From Halalkalicoccus tibetensis (GTDB lineage: Archaea > Halobacteriota > Halobacteria > Halobacteriales > Halalkalicoccaceae), in NCBI RefSeq assembly GCF_037996645.1, contig NZ_JBBMXV010000001.1:438168-502167 (forward strand): a stretch of DNA of 64,000 nucleotides, given 5' to 3'. Below the pieces are notes generated by a model that was given only the letters and a program-made list of their open reading frames with translations, was not told where the DNA came from and ran no database searches. Position numbers and translations under genes: made by a program. Shown in pieces: positions 1-7,445 of the stretch (its first letter is position 1; every line of letters begins with the position of its first letter).

Positions 1-516
1 CCCTCGAACCACGAGGCCACCGGCGGCGTCGGCGAGTGGTACGTCTTCGATACGAACGAGCACCGCCCGATCGACCCCGAGACGGGCGAGGTCGTCGAGG
101 GCGAGTACACCCACGAGGACGTCGCGCGCGACTCGGGTGGCTACGACGCCCACGGCTTCTGGTTCGTCGGCGACGATCTGTGGATCGTCAACCGCGAGAC
201 CAGCGACGGGCTCGTGATCGACCCCGAGGCCGACGAGGTGACCAACGAGTTCGAAACCGCCGAGGCGCCCGACATCATGTGGGGTTCGCCCGACGACGAG
301 TACGTCTTCGTCACACAGCGCGGGCCCGAGCCGCTCTCGGGCGACCCGCACGCCTCGACCGGCTCGACCCCCGGTCTCGGCGTGCAGGACGGCGAGAGCC
401 GCGAGGTCGTCACGGTCCTCCAGCCCGACGAGGGCAATCCTGAGAGCGACTTCCACGCCGTCGGCGTGCGCCCCCTCGAGGGCCACGACGAGAACGAGGA
501 CGGCTTCGGCGCGTAG
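1..516 (+). CDS. C-terminal part of a beta-propeller-like (YVTN-type) protein, truncated by window start
   Basis: The frame is open from base 1 and ends with TAG at 514-516, so 171 residues of the C-terminus are visible. The text shows short repeated strands of the kind seen in YVTN or NHL beta-propellers: a DAHGFW-FVGDDLWIVN blade, a VIDPEADEV blade (value written to a variable) and DIMWGSPDDEYVFVTQRGP. It reads like a protein that compares stored values, usually a secreted or surface protein in haloarchaea. The N-terminus, and therefore any signal peptide, lies outside the window. No catalytic motif is visible. Function is inferred only from the fold-like pattern. Confidence 0.6.
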   Translation, partial: PSNHEATGGVGEWYVFDTNEHRPIDPETGEVVEGEYTHEDVARDSGGYDAHGFWFVGDDLWIVNRETSDGLVIDPEADEVTNEFETAEAPDIMWGSPDDEYVFVTQRGPEPLSGDPHASTGSTPGLGVQDGESREVVTVLQPDEGNPESDFHAVGVRPLEGHDENEDGFGA

Positions 517-950
517 ACCGAGGGCTTAATCCGCCCGAGCGGCTACGGGGAGTGCACACCTCTAGTCCCCGGCGGAGTCTTCCCATTCGGGAGCGATGAT
601 CGCACGGCGAACCCGGGTGTGCGACAGCGTGATTCCGAAGGAATCACGAAACGATTGACGGTGTAGCCGTCAATCGCGCGGTTCGCGCGGTCCCGAAGGG
701 ACCGCGAAACGCGAGGCGGCCTCGCCGCCGAGCGCGCTGTACGGTTTGCGATGCGGCTGCGGTTGCGGTTCACGAGGTTCCGATGGAACCTCGCTATGCC
801 CGGCACGAGGGTTTCCCGGTCGACGCGGCACGCCGCCTCGGGATGAGACCGGCCGTTAGTGTTCCGGGCGACATCCCCGACACCACCTCGCCAGCCGGCG
901 GTCCATCGGATGACTGATGGGCCGGGGGTGCCTATCCCCGATACGCGACA
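517..950. other. Gene-free spacer rich in short hairpins
   Basis: I find no convincing gene here; the long open frame on the minus strand across it is the antisense of hisD. The spacer carries a run of perfect inverted repeats (628-793, listed separately), followed at 800-950 by unremarkable GC-rich sequence leading to the small membrane protein gene at 951. No clear TATA box is seen before 951. Confidence 0.5.
628..793. repeat. Array of five hairpins, mostly with 3-nt loops and unrelated arms
   Basis: Perfect inverted repeats seen directly: 628-636/640-648 (9 bp, loop GAA), 652-661/667-676 (10 bp, loop TGTAG), 686-694/698-706 (9 bp, loop GAA), 715-720/724-729 (6 bp, loop CTC) and 773-781/785-793 (9 bp, loop GAT). 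The arms share no sequence with each other, yet four of five have exactly three loop bases. The same architecture recurs in the elements at 4371-4633 and 33565-33912. Function unknown. Confidence 0.75.
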
Positions 951-1115
951 ATGAACGACCGACTCTCCACCTTCGTTGGCGACCTCTGGGGGATCGCCGA
1001 GGAGTTCCTCTACGACGACGGCATGCTCGGGACGGTGCTCGCCTTCATGCTCGTCTTCGGTGGGGCGGCGCTCGCGGTGCTCCTGATCTTCCTCGTCGCC
1101 GGCCTGCTCGCGTGA
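951..1115 (+). CDS. Small single-span membrane protein, 54 aa
   Basis: ATG at 951 and TGA at 1113-1115 encode 54 residues. The N-terminal half is soluble and acidic (MNDRLSTFVGDLWGIAEEF). The C-terminal half is one strongly hydrophobic segment (about residues 26-54, rich in Leu, Val, Ala, Gly) that ends the protein, so it resembles a tail-anchored membrane protein. It lies 42 bp upstream of hisD on the same strand and could share its transcript. No family is recognised. The clean amphipathic-then-hydrophobic composition makes it more likely a gene than chance. Confidence 0.6.
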   Translation: MNDRLSTFVGDLWGIAEEFLYDDGMLGTVLAFMLVFGGAALAVLLIFLVAGLLA

Positions 1116-1157
1116 AGCGATGGAAACGACTTTTCGACCCACGGCCGAAGCACGCCC

Positions 1158-2474
1158 ATGAACGTCGAGTCCGTGTCCGATCTGGGGCCCGAGCGCCGCC
1201 GCGCGCTGTTCGAGCGCGACGCCGGCATCGAGGCGGTCCGTAGCGACGTCCGCGGGATCGTCGAGCGCGTGCGCGAGGAGGGCGACGTCGCCGTCCGGGA
1301 GTTCTCGAAGGAGTTCGACGGCGTCGACGTCGGCAACCTCGAGGTCACCGACGCCGCCGAGCGCGCCTACGAGTCGATCGACGCGGGGACGCGCGAGGCG
1401 ATCGAGACCGCCGCCGACAACGTTCGCGAGTTCCACGAGCGCCAGCTCCCGACCGACTGGCGCGAGGAGTTCGATGACGGGCGGGAGCTCGGCCGGCGCT
1501 TTCGCCCCATCGAACGCGTCGGCGTCTACGTCCCCGGCGGCGCGGCGGCCTATCCCTCCAGCGCGCTGATGGGCGTGATCCCCGCGACGGTCGCGGGCGT
1601 CGAGACCGTCTGCGTCGCGACCCCGCCCGCCGACGAGATCAACCCCGTGACGCTCGCGGCGATCCACGCCGCCGGCGCCGACGAGGTCTACAGCGTCGGG
1701 GGCGCCCAGGCGATCGGGGCGCTGGCCTACGGCACCGAGTCGGTCACCGGCGTCCAGAAGGTCGTTGGACCCGGAAACCGTTGGGTCACGGCCGCGAAGG
1801 CCGAGGTCCGGGGCGACTGCGAGATCGACTTCCTCGCCGGCCCGAGCGAGATCCTCGTGCTCGCCGACGGGACGGCCGACCCGGAGTTCGTCGCGAGCGA
1901 CCTCCTCGCACAGGCCGAACACGACGAGAACGCGTCGGTCGTCGCGGTCGCGACCGACGAAGGAGTAGCGGAGGCGATCGCCGAGGCGGTCGAGGAAGGG
2001 GCCACGGAGCGCGAGCGCGAGGGGACGATCCGCGCGGCGCTCGAGAGCGACGCCAGCGGCGTCTTCACGGCGCGCTCGATGAGCGAGGCGATCGCCCTCG
2101 CCGAGGAGTACGCCGCCGAACACCTCTCGATCCAGGCCGAGGACGACGAGGCGATACTCGACCGGGTCAGTAGCGCAGGAAGCGTCTTTCTGGGTCCCCA
2201 TACCCCCGTCGCCGCGGGCGACTACGCCAGCGGCACCAACCACGTCCTTCCCACGAACGGGCTCGCCAAACTGACCGGCGGTCTCTCGGTCGAGCATTTC
2301 ATGCGCGCGAGCACGGTCCAGCGGCTCTCCCCCGAGGGGCTCGACTCGCTGTCCGATACGATCGACACCCTCACGCGCGCCGAGGGCCTCGAGGCCCACG
2401 CCGAGAGCGTCGCGGTTCGGCTTCGGGAGCGGGCCGGGCGCGAGGACGACGGCGAACGGCTGCGCGAGCGCTGA
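1158..2474 (+). CDS. hisD: Histidinol dehydrogenase
   Basis: This 438-residue protein has the normal length for HisD, which oxidises L-histidinol to L-histidine in two NAD-dependent steps and ends the cytoplasmic histidine pathway. Visible family signatures are GVYVPGGAAAYPSSALM (about 120-136), the VGPGNRWVTAAK stretch, the conserved GPSEILVLAD and the zinc-ligand-containing SDLLAQAEHDENA, then the C-terminal HVLPTNGLAKLTGGLS. It stands alone here with no other his genes, as is common in haloarchaea where his genes are scattered. The ATG at 1158 gives the family-typical N-terminus. Confidence 0.96.
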   Translation: MNVESVSDLGPERRRALFERDAGIEAVRSDVRGIVERVREEGDVAVREFSKEFDGVDVGNLEVTDAAERAYESIDAGTREAIETAADNVREFHERQLPTDWREEFDDGRELGRRFRPIERVGVYVPGGAAAYPSSALMGVIPATVAGVETVCVATPPADEINPVTLAAIHAAGADEVYSVGGAQAIGALAYGTESVTGVQKVVGPGNRWVTAAKAEVRGDCEIDFLAGPSEILVLADGTADPEFVASDLLAQAEHDENASVVAVATDEGVAEAIAEAVEEGATEREREGTIRAALESDASGVFTARSMSEAIALAEEYAAEHLSIQAEDDEAILDRVSSAGSVFLGPHTPVAAGDYASGTNHVLPTNGLAKLTGGLSVEHFMRASTVQRLSPEGLDSLSDTIDTLTRAEGLEAHAESVAVRLRERAGREDDGERLRER

Positions 2475-2515
2475 TCCGTCAGGCTTTCTGGCCCGCAGGC
2501 GCGTACTGACAGCCG

Positions 2516-3535
2516 ATGAGCGGCGTCGAGCGGAACGACGAAGGTGTCGTGAACCGGGCGGTCGACTGGGTGCTGTTCGACGGCTCGCGGTGGGCCGTCG
2601 CCGGCGGGTCGCTCCTGCCGATCGTCGTCCTGTTGGGTCTGATGGCCGGGACGGACCTGCTGGTGCTCGACGACACCGAGCCGCTGTTGTTCCTCTTCAG
2701 CGCGATCGTCGGCGGGAACTTCACCCTGCTTACGGTCGTGCTCTCGGTCAACCAGCTCGTGCTCTCGCGCCAGCTCGAGTCCCCCGGCGAGGTCCGCGAT
2801 CGGATCGGGTCCGTCCACGACTACCGCGACGAGGTCGAGAGCCACACCGAGGGGGTCGCCCCCGTTCTCCCCCCGGAGTTCTTCCTGCGGGTCCTGGAGG
2901 GCGCCCGGCGACAGGCCCAGGAGCTCGGCGGGCTGGTCGCGGGCCGGAGCCCCGATCCGCTGCGCGAGGACGTCGACGAACTCGTCGAGACCGTGACCGC
3001 ACAGATCGACCGAAGCCGCGAGCTCTACGGGCAGTCGGAGGCGGGCACCGTCGAGGTGCTCGTGGTCGCGCTGGAGACCAACTACGCGATGCAGATCCGC
3101 GACGCCCGGCGGATCAAGCGCCACCACGAGGCGGAGCTGTCCGAGGAGCTCCGGGAACGGATCGACGACCTCATCGATTCGCTCGAGCACGTCGACGTGG
3201 CCCGCCAGTACCTGAAGACCCTCTACATCCAGGACGAGCTCGCGCGCTTCTCGCGGCTCCTGCTGTACGTCGGGATCCCGGCGATGTTCGTCCCGATCTG
3301 CGTGCTGGCCGGCTTCACCACCGCGCCGGGGATCGGGTCGACGAACCCCTTCCTCCCGGCGCTGGTCGTCGCGTCGATCGTCGTCGGCCTGCTGCCGCTG
3401 GCCGTGCTGTTCGCGTTCGTCCTCCGGGTCGCGTCGGTCTCCCAGGAGACGATCGCGATCACGCCGTTTACGATGGCCCAACAGGAGTCCGAGGACCGTT
3501 CGAACGGATCGGAGGACGGCCACCCGGGTTCGTGA
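2516..3535 (+). CDS. Four-span membrane protein, paralogue of the one at 16105
   Basis: A 339-residue protein starting 42 bp after hisD. Two hydrophobic segments near residues 28-45 and 58-80 are followed by a long soluble region (about 90-245, charged and predicted helical), then two more membrane segments near 250-275 and 285-310 and a short hydrophilic tail. The 360-aa protein at 16105 has the same order and similar motifs (LSVNQLVLSRQ against ISQLVISQE, and LKTLYIQDELARFSRLLLYV against VKTLYFEWALIDLSQLILYV), so the two form one family. I do not recognise a named domain. The helical insert between membrane pairs suggests a sensor or transport accessory, but that is inference. Confidence 0.85.
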   Translation: MSGVERNDEGVVNRAVDWVLFDGSRWAVAGGSLLPIVVLLGLMAGTDLLVLDDTEPLLFLFSAIVGGNFTLLTVVLSVNQLVLSRQLESPGEVRDRIGSVHDYRDEVESHTEGVAPVLPPEFFLRVLEGARRQAQELGGLVAGRSPDPLREDVDELVETVTAQIDRSRELYGQSEAGTVEVLVVALETNYAMQIRDARRIKRHHEAELSEELRERIDDLIDSLEHVDVARQYLKTLYIQDELARFSRLLLYVGIPAMFVPICVLAGFTTAPGIGSTNPFLPALVVASIVVGLLPLAVLFAFVLRVASVSQETIAITPFTMAQQESEDRSNGSEDGHPGS

Positions 3536-3584
3536 CCCCGCGGGAGCGGGAACGCTTTTAGTACCGGACTGACACCGGCTACCC

Positions 3585-3962
3585 ATGGACGGCGAGGAAC
3601 GGGACGAATGGCTGATGGTCGCGCTGGTTCTCACCCTCGTGATCGTCCTCCCGCTGTTGATCCTCGAGGCCCCCTGGCTGCTCGCGCTCGCGATGCTGCT
3701 GGGTGCGGGCTACTGGTGGCAGACGGGCCGGAACCCGGTCTCGGCGACCCTCGACGCGGTTCGGGGCGACGAGGAGCCGCCGGCCTCCCGCGAGCCGCCG
3801 GCTGGCGCGCGAACCGCGGACGACGACCCGCTCGTGGTGCTGCGCGACCGGTACGCCCGCGGGGAGATCACCGAGGAGGAGTTCGAACGCCGGCTCGACC
3901 GGCTGCTCGCGACCGAGCCCGACGAGCTGGACCGTGAGCGTGACCGATCGTACGAGCGGTAG
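3585..3962 (+). CDS. SHOCT-domain small membrane protein
   Basis: A 125-residue protein. Residues about 10-45 form one or two adjacent membrane spans (VALVLTLVIVLPLLIL then LLALAMLLGAGYWW). A Pro/Glu-rich linker follows, and residues about 82-112 match the SHOCT domain pattern, with DPLVVLRDRYARGEITEEEF followed by a short ERRLDRLL helix. SHOCT is a short C-terminal module thought to mediate oligomerisation; haloarchaea have many such proteins of unknown role. It follows the membrane protein at 2516 by 49 bp on the same strand and may be co-expressed with it. Confidence 0.85.
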   Translation: MDGEERDEWLMVALVLTLVIVLPLLILEAPWLLALAMLLGAGYWWQTGRNPVSATLDAVRGDEEPPASREPPAGARTADDDPLVVLRDRYARGEITEEEFERRLDRLLATEPDELDRERDRSYER

Positions 3963-4009
3963 CGCGGGTTGCCGTCACAGTTAACCGCCTCGGCGACCGA
4001 TGGTGGGAC

Positions 4010-4372
4010 ATGAGCACAGAGACCGCCGCCGGCACGGACCCGGAGATCCAGGTCTCCCCGACGGCCGCCGAGCAGGCGATCGACCTGCTGGAGGGCGAGG
4101 GGCTTGACACCGACGTCGCGGGCCTGCGCCTGTTCGTCCAACAGGGCGGCTGTGCGGGCCTCTCGTATGGCATGCGCTTCGACGACGAGCCCGAGGACGA
4201 CGACACCGTCTACGAGCACCACGACCTGCGGGTGTTCGTCGACCCCGCGAGCATGCGCTACATCGAGGGCAGCCAGCTCGACTTCGAGGGCGGCCTCCAG
4301 GGCGCGGGCTTCCACGTCGAGAACCCCAATGTCGTTTCCGAGTGTGGCTGCGGGGAGTCCTTTCGCACCTGA
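4010..4372 (+). CDS. HesB/IscA-family iron-sulfur cluster carrier
   Basis: A 120-residue A-type carrier that would bind a transient Fe-S cluster and pass it to apo-proteins in the cytoplasm. The three conserved cysteines of the family are present: one in QQGGCAGLSYGM (about residue 48) and the C-terminal CGC pair in ECGCGESF. The conserved strand IEGSQLDFEGGLQGAGFHVENPN also matches. The N-terminus MSTETAAGTDPEIQVSPTAAEQA is a short acidic extension before the domain. The stop codon (4370-4372) overlaps the first bases of the structured repeat element that follows. Confidence 0.93.
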   Translation: MSTETAAGTDPEIQVSPTAAEQAIDLLEGEGLDTDVAGLRLFVQQGGCAGLSYGMRFDDEPEDDDTVYEHHDLRVFVDPASMRYIEGSQLDFEGGLQGAGFHVENPNVVSECGCGESFRT

Positions 4373-4633
4373 AAGCCCTCGCTCGACGCTGGCGCGTCTC
4401 GCTCGCCCTTTTCATTTCCCTAAGAAAGGCCGCAGAGCGGTCTTTTCGGGCTGAGCGGCGACGACGTCGCCGCGAGGTCCGCGGGAACGCAATTCCCGCG
4501 AGATCCCAGAAATTTTCGATTTCTGAGGACCGCCAGGTGCCGCCGAGTCGCGGCGCGTGATCACGCGCCGCTTCCGAGGACGCCAGCCCTTCCCCGTTCG
4601 CGTGGCAGTCGCTCCGGAGCGACTGCCACGCGA
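4371..4633 (+). repeat. Structured hairpin element, copy 1
   Basis: This element shares long identical blocks with 33651-33912, in the same orientation, including a 48-bp identical stretch at 4441-4488 matching 33720-33767. Six hairpins are seen: 4425-4433/4437-4445 (one wobble, loop AGA), 4455-4462/4466-4473 (loop GAC), 4480-4488/4492-4500 (one mismatch, loop GCA), 4507-4514/4518-4525 (one wobble, loop TTC), 4550-4571 (22-nt perfect palindrome) and 4598-4633 (36-nt perfect palindrome). The last two sit between conserved spacers but share no arm sequence with their counterparts in copy 2. The minus-strand reading gives a peptide containing GPRGDVVAAQPEKTA in both copies, which I regard as non-coding. 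Confidence 0.85.
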
Positions 4634-4654
4634 GGCCACCGCCGTGGTAGGTAG

Positions 4655-4664
4655 AAAATAAAAT
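4655..4664 (-). terminator. T-rich terminator of the dodecin gene
   Basis: On the minus strand, about 20 nt after the dodecin stop codon, the transcript reads ATTTTATTTT. An oligo-U tract is the usual archaeal termination signal and stands out in this GC-rich DNA. It also separates dodecin from the repeat element. Confidence 0.6.
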
Positions 4665-4682
4665 CGCTACCCGAGTCCGTTC

Positions 4683-4883
4683 TCAGTCCTCGACTTCGAA
4701 GGCGACCTCGAGGGTCGCCTGGTACTCGGGCTCGTCGACGTTCTTGAGTTCGACGCCGAACTCCTCGACCTCCGCCCAGTAGACGTTCTCGAGGGTGTTC
4801 TGGGCGCGCTCGATCGCCTGGTCGGCGGCGTCGTCGAAGCTCTCGGTGCTCGTCCCGATCAGCGTGACCTTCTTGAAGACCAT
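4683..4883 (-). CDS. Dodecin, flavin-binding
   Basis: A 66-residue protein closely matching the haloarchaeal dodecin pattern: [20 protein letters not shown] at the N-terminus, then [20 protein letters not shown] with the Trp that stacks on flavin, and a final beta strand LEVAFEVED. Dodecins form hollow 12-mers that store riboflavin or lumichrome in the cytoplasm. An in-frame ATG lies two codons upstream (4889), but the family start is MVFKK, and the TATA-like GGAGTTAAGT (4911-4920) lies about 30 bp before 4883. The gene ends next to a T-rich terminator. Confidence 0.93.
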   Translation of the reverse strand: MVFKKVTLIGTSTESFDDAADQAIERAQNTLENVYWAEVEEFGVELKNVDEPEYQATLEVAFEVED

Positions 4884-4937
4884 ATGCATCCGTGAGTTCC
4901 CTCGGTATCCACTTAACTCCGGGGCCGGCGCGACGCG

Positions 4938-5603
4938 CTACACGTCGTCGTGGGACAGGTTGACTGTGAGCGCGTTCTCGACCAGCGTCCGGTGACCCCG
5001 CCGGAGCCGGTTCGAGAGCGCCTGCTGGGAGACGCCGAGCTCGCCGGCCAGCTCGTCCATCGAGAGCCCGCGGGGGACTTCGTAGTAGCCGGCCCGGAGC
5101 GCCGTCACCAGGGTATCGTGCTGGAGGTCGGTCAGCCCCGGCTGCCCCTCCATCTGGGGCTGGGTCGGCTTATAGAGCCGGTGGATCTCGGCGCTCCGGT
5201 TGCTCTCCTCGAGATAGTGCTGGAACGACGAGGAGGCGTCCTCGTCGTCGAAGCGCAGCTGGAGCTCCCAGCGGCCGTCCTTCCCGGAGGCGTTGAGAAG
5301 GGTCGCTCCCGCCTGCGTGTAGGCGTAGGCGACGGTCTCGACGTCCTCGACCCACTCGGCACGATACAGGGCGGCCCCGTCGCGCTGGTCGAGCTTCGTG
5401 AGCTCCGCGACCGAGTGGTCGTCACGGGCCGCCCGTTCGAACGCCTCCTGATCGCCGCCCGATGTCCAGAAGTACGGGACGATACGGTCGTCGGCGTGGG
5501 CGACGACGCGCTCGACCGCGACGGTCGTTTCGGGGACGACACAGAGCGTCTCGTAGAGGGCGAACTCCTCGGCCGGGACGGTGAACTCGATGATCGTACT
5601 CAT
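4938..5603 (-). CDS. HTH-10 (Bat-like) transcriptional regulator
   Basis: A 221-residue haloarchaeal regulator with an N-terminal beta-rich bacterio-opsin-activator-type domain (starting MSTIIEFTVPAEEFALYETL) and a C-terminal HTH-10 DNA-binding domain. The latter shows LTDLQHDTLVTALRAGYYEV, then SMDELAGELGVSQQALSNRL and RRGHRTLVENAL. It probably senses an unknown signal and controls genes in the cytoplasm. It has its own TATA box 27 bp upstream, giving a leaderless mRNA. A paralogue of the same architecture lies just upstream (5668-6351), about 64 bp away, suggesting a tandem duplication. Confidence 0.92.
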   Translation of the reverse strand: MSTIIEFTVPAEEFALYETLCVVPETTVAVERVVAHADDRIVPYFWTSGGDQEAFERAARDDHSVAELTKLDQRDGAALYRAEWVEDVETVAYAYTQAGATLLNASGKDGRWELQLRFDDEDASSSFQHYLEESNRSAEIHRLYKPTQPQMEGQPGLTDLQHDTLVTALRAGYYEVPRGLSMDELAGELGVSQQALSNRLRRGHRTLVENALTVNLSHDDV

Positions 5604-5626
5604 TGTTACCGATGTGCTTACCGAAC

Positions 5627-5634
5627 CCTATAAG
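5627..5634 (-). promoter_or_regulatory. TATA box of the HTH-10 gene at 4938-5603
   Basis: The minus strand reads CTTATAGG, centred about 27 bp before the ATG at 5603, the normal haloarchaeal spacing for a leaderless transcript. It indicates that this regulator is transcribed separately from its upstream paralogue. Confidence 0.65.
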
Positions 5635-5667
5635 ACCTCAGCCGGCGCTCCCCGTTTTCCCTGTCGG

Positions 5668-6351
5668 TCACGGCCTCGTGACCTCGGGCTCGGACTCAGC
5701 GTCGCCCATCGAGTGCCCGCGGAGGGCCGTCGAAACGAGGTGTTTGTGCGCCCGCCGGAGGCGCTCTGAGAGCGCCTGGTGTGAGACCTCGAGTTCGTCC
5801 GAGAGGTCGGTGAGCGACGTCTCGCGCGGGATGTCGTAGTAGCCCCCCGAGAGGGCCGTCTCGAGCGTCCGGCGCTGGTTGTCCGTCAGCGACTGGACCG
5901 GGGTGCTGTCGCTCAGCTCGTAGATCGAGTCGACCGTCATTTCGATCCCGTCGTCCGCCCGCGAGTCGTACATCCGCGAGAGCCGCTCGCGCGTCGGGAA
6001 GAGGACCTCGATGGCCCACTCGTCGCCGTTCAGCGCCGCGCTACGGAGATGGCCGCCGAACTCCTCCAGGGTGGCGAAGATCGACCCTTCCGGGTCGGCC
6101 CACGCCAGCTCGTAGAGCCGGCGCTCGCCGACCTCGCTGACGATCGAATGCTCGGCGACGGTCGGGTCGCCGGCGAGGGCGTCGTCGACGTCGCCGAACG
6201 CCTCGGCCCGGATCCAGACGAGCGGCCGTTTGGCCTCGTTGGCGCCGTTTGCGAACTGTTCGACCTCCATCGAGATCTCGGGGACCGACGCGACCGTCGC
6301 CCCCAGCGTCGCGTTCGTCGCCGGGACCCGAAGCTGTATGATCGCGGCCAT
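5668..6351 (-). CDS. HTH-10 (Bat-like) transcriptional regulator, second of the pair
   Basis: A 227-residue paralogue of the neighbouring regulator. The N-terminal domain begins MAAIIQLRVPATNATLGATV, and the C-terminal HTH-10 domain has LTDNQRRTLETALSGGYYDI, SLTDLSDELEVSHQALSERL and RRAHKHLVSTAL. The sensing halves of the two proteins differ more than the DNA-binding halves, so they may read different signals but bind related sites; that is inference. I see no strong TATA box in the 244-bp spacer upstream. Confidence 0.92.
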   Translation of the reverse strand: MAAIIQLRVPATNATLGATVASVPEISMEVEQFANGANEAKRPLVWIRAEAFGDVDDALAGDPTVAEHSIVSEVGERRLYELAWADPEGSIFATLEEFGGHLRSAALNGDEWAIEVLFPTRERLSRMYDSRADDGIEMTVDSIYELSDSTPVQSLTDNQRRTLETALSGGYYDIPRETSLTDLSDELEVSHQALSERLRRAHKHLVSTALRGHSMGDAESEPEVTRP

Positions 6352-6538
6352 CGGGATCAGTCACGCCACGGCTGCGGGCTGTGTGCCGTAGCCCCTGTTG
6401 CCGTCCCCGTTCCAGCTCTCGCGTGTTCGCCCGTACGCTGCCCCCATCGTCGCGTCTGCTCGAGCATGTCCTACACCAGAGTACCGTCGTTGATCCGAGT
6501 GGCGGTTGTCATAACAATCCGTTTATGCTCATGCGTCG

Positions 6539-6555
6539 GCCCCCGAACCGGGGGC
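6539..6555. terminator. GC hairpin between the PAP2 and HTH-10 genes
   Basis: A perfect 6-bp inverted repeat (GCCCCC, loop GAACC, GGGGGC) sits 40 bp past the stop of the PAP2 gene. It may act as a transcription barrier for that gene. No strong U-tract follows directly, so terminator function is only possible. The rest of the 6352-6595 spacer holds no recognisable gene. Confidence 0.35.
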
Positions 6556-6595
6556 TCGAAGGAGGGCACGCCGTCGTGACGACCGGGAGCACGCC

Positions 6596-7438
6596 TCAGA
6601 AGCGCGAGCGAAAGGCGCCGGCGATCCTCGGCGTCGCGCTCGTCGCGATCTCGCGCCAGCGATCCGCCCCGCGGACGCCGATCCGAACGCTGATGACCGC
6701 GAGCACCGTCCCCGCGATGACGTCGATCCCCCAGTGGATCCCCAGATACATCGTCGCGATCACGACGCTGATCGCGAGGACCGCCGCGATGGCGAGCCAG
6801 CGGGGGTAGGCCTCCCGGGTGCGCCACGCGAACAGCAGCACCGTCACCGAGAGCGAGGTGTGAAGCGACGGGAAGACGTTCGTGTTCGTGTTGACCGCGC
6901 TCGTGAGGAACTGCGAGGACGGGTAGAGGGTGTACATGAGCTCCTGGGCGATGTCGAGGTTGCGCGGGCCGTAGGCGATGAAGAAGAGATAGCAGACCAG
7001 CCCGATGCCGTAGTTCGCGGTGTAGGCGATCGTGAGCTCCTGAAACGTCCGTTGCTCGGAGAGCGCCAGATAGGCAAGCAGCGGGAAGACCAGCAGGAAG
7101 ACGTAGCCGTAGATGTAGATCGCCGAGAAGTACAGCGTCAGCTCGGTCGTCTGGAACGTCTGGATCCAGGCGACGAACTCGCCCTCGACCCGGTAGATCG
7201 GGTCGGTGATGTTGAAACCGACCAGCCACGACAGCTGCTGGGCCGTCCGCCGCGTGAGGCTGTTGAGCACGAGCACGGCGCCGAGCAACCCGATCGCGGG
7301 CGCCGCGACCCGCAGCCGCGGTCGGAGGTCACCCGCCAGCTCGCGCAGCTGGCTGCGCTCGATACAGACGAGCGTCCCGATCACGAGCAGGAGGCTCACG
7401 ACCACGACGACCGACAGCAACACCGTTATCAGAGCCAT
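6596..7438 (-). CDS. PAP2-superfamily membrane phosphatase or phosphotransferase (AUR1-like)
   Basis: A 280-residue integral membrane protein with about six hydrophobic segments. The PAP2 catalytic signatures are visible: FPSLHTSLSV (P-S-x-H) in the middle and YLGIHWGIDVIAG near the C-terminus, holding the catalytic His and Asp. Members dephosphorylate lipid phosphates or transfer phospho-head groups; the AUR1-like branch makes inositol phospholipids. The exact substrate cannot be read. The start lies 7 bp after the stop of the solute-binding lipoprotein gene, so the two are almost certainly one transcript. Confidence 0.85.
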   Translation of the reverse strand: MALITVLLSVVVVVSLLLVIGTLVCIERSQLRELAGDLRPRLRVAAPAIGLLGAVLVLNSLTRRTAQQLSWLVGFNITDPIYRVEGEFVAWIQTFQTTELTLYFSAIYIYGYVFLLVFPLLAYLALSEQRTFQELTIAYTANYGIGLVCYLFFIAYGPRNLDIAQELMYTLYPSSQFLTSAVNTNTNVFPSLHTSLSVTVLLFAWRTREAYPRWLAIAAVLAISVVIATMYLGIHWGIDVIAGTVLAVISVRIGVRGADRWREIATSATPRIAGAFRSRF

Positions 7439-7445
7439 TGTGACC

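Noticed and set aside
543-2399. Very long open frame on the minus strand, 618 codons
   Set aside because: It is the antisense of hisD and the hairpin spacer. Its product is low-complexity and rich in Arg, Gly, Val, Asp and Leu, as expected for the complement of GC-rich coding DNA. Similar antisense frames occur across most genes here and were not annotated.
4412-4639. Open frame on the minus strand over hairpin element copy 1 (75 codons)
   Set aside because: It shares peptide text with the minus-strand frame over copy 2 only because the DNA repeat is shared. The stems change between copies in ways that keep pairing, not protein sequence.
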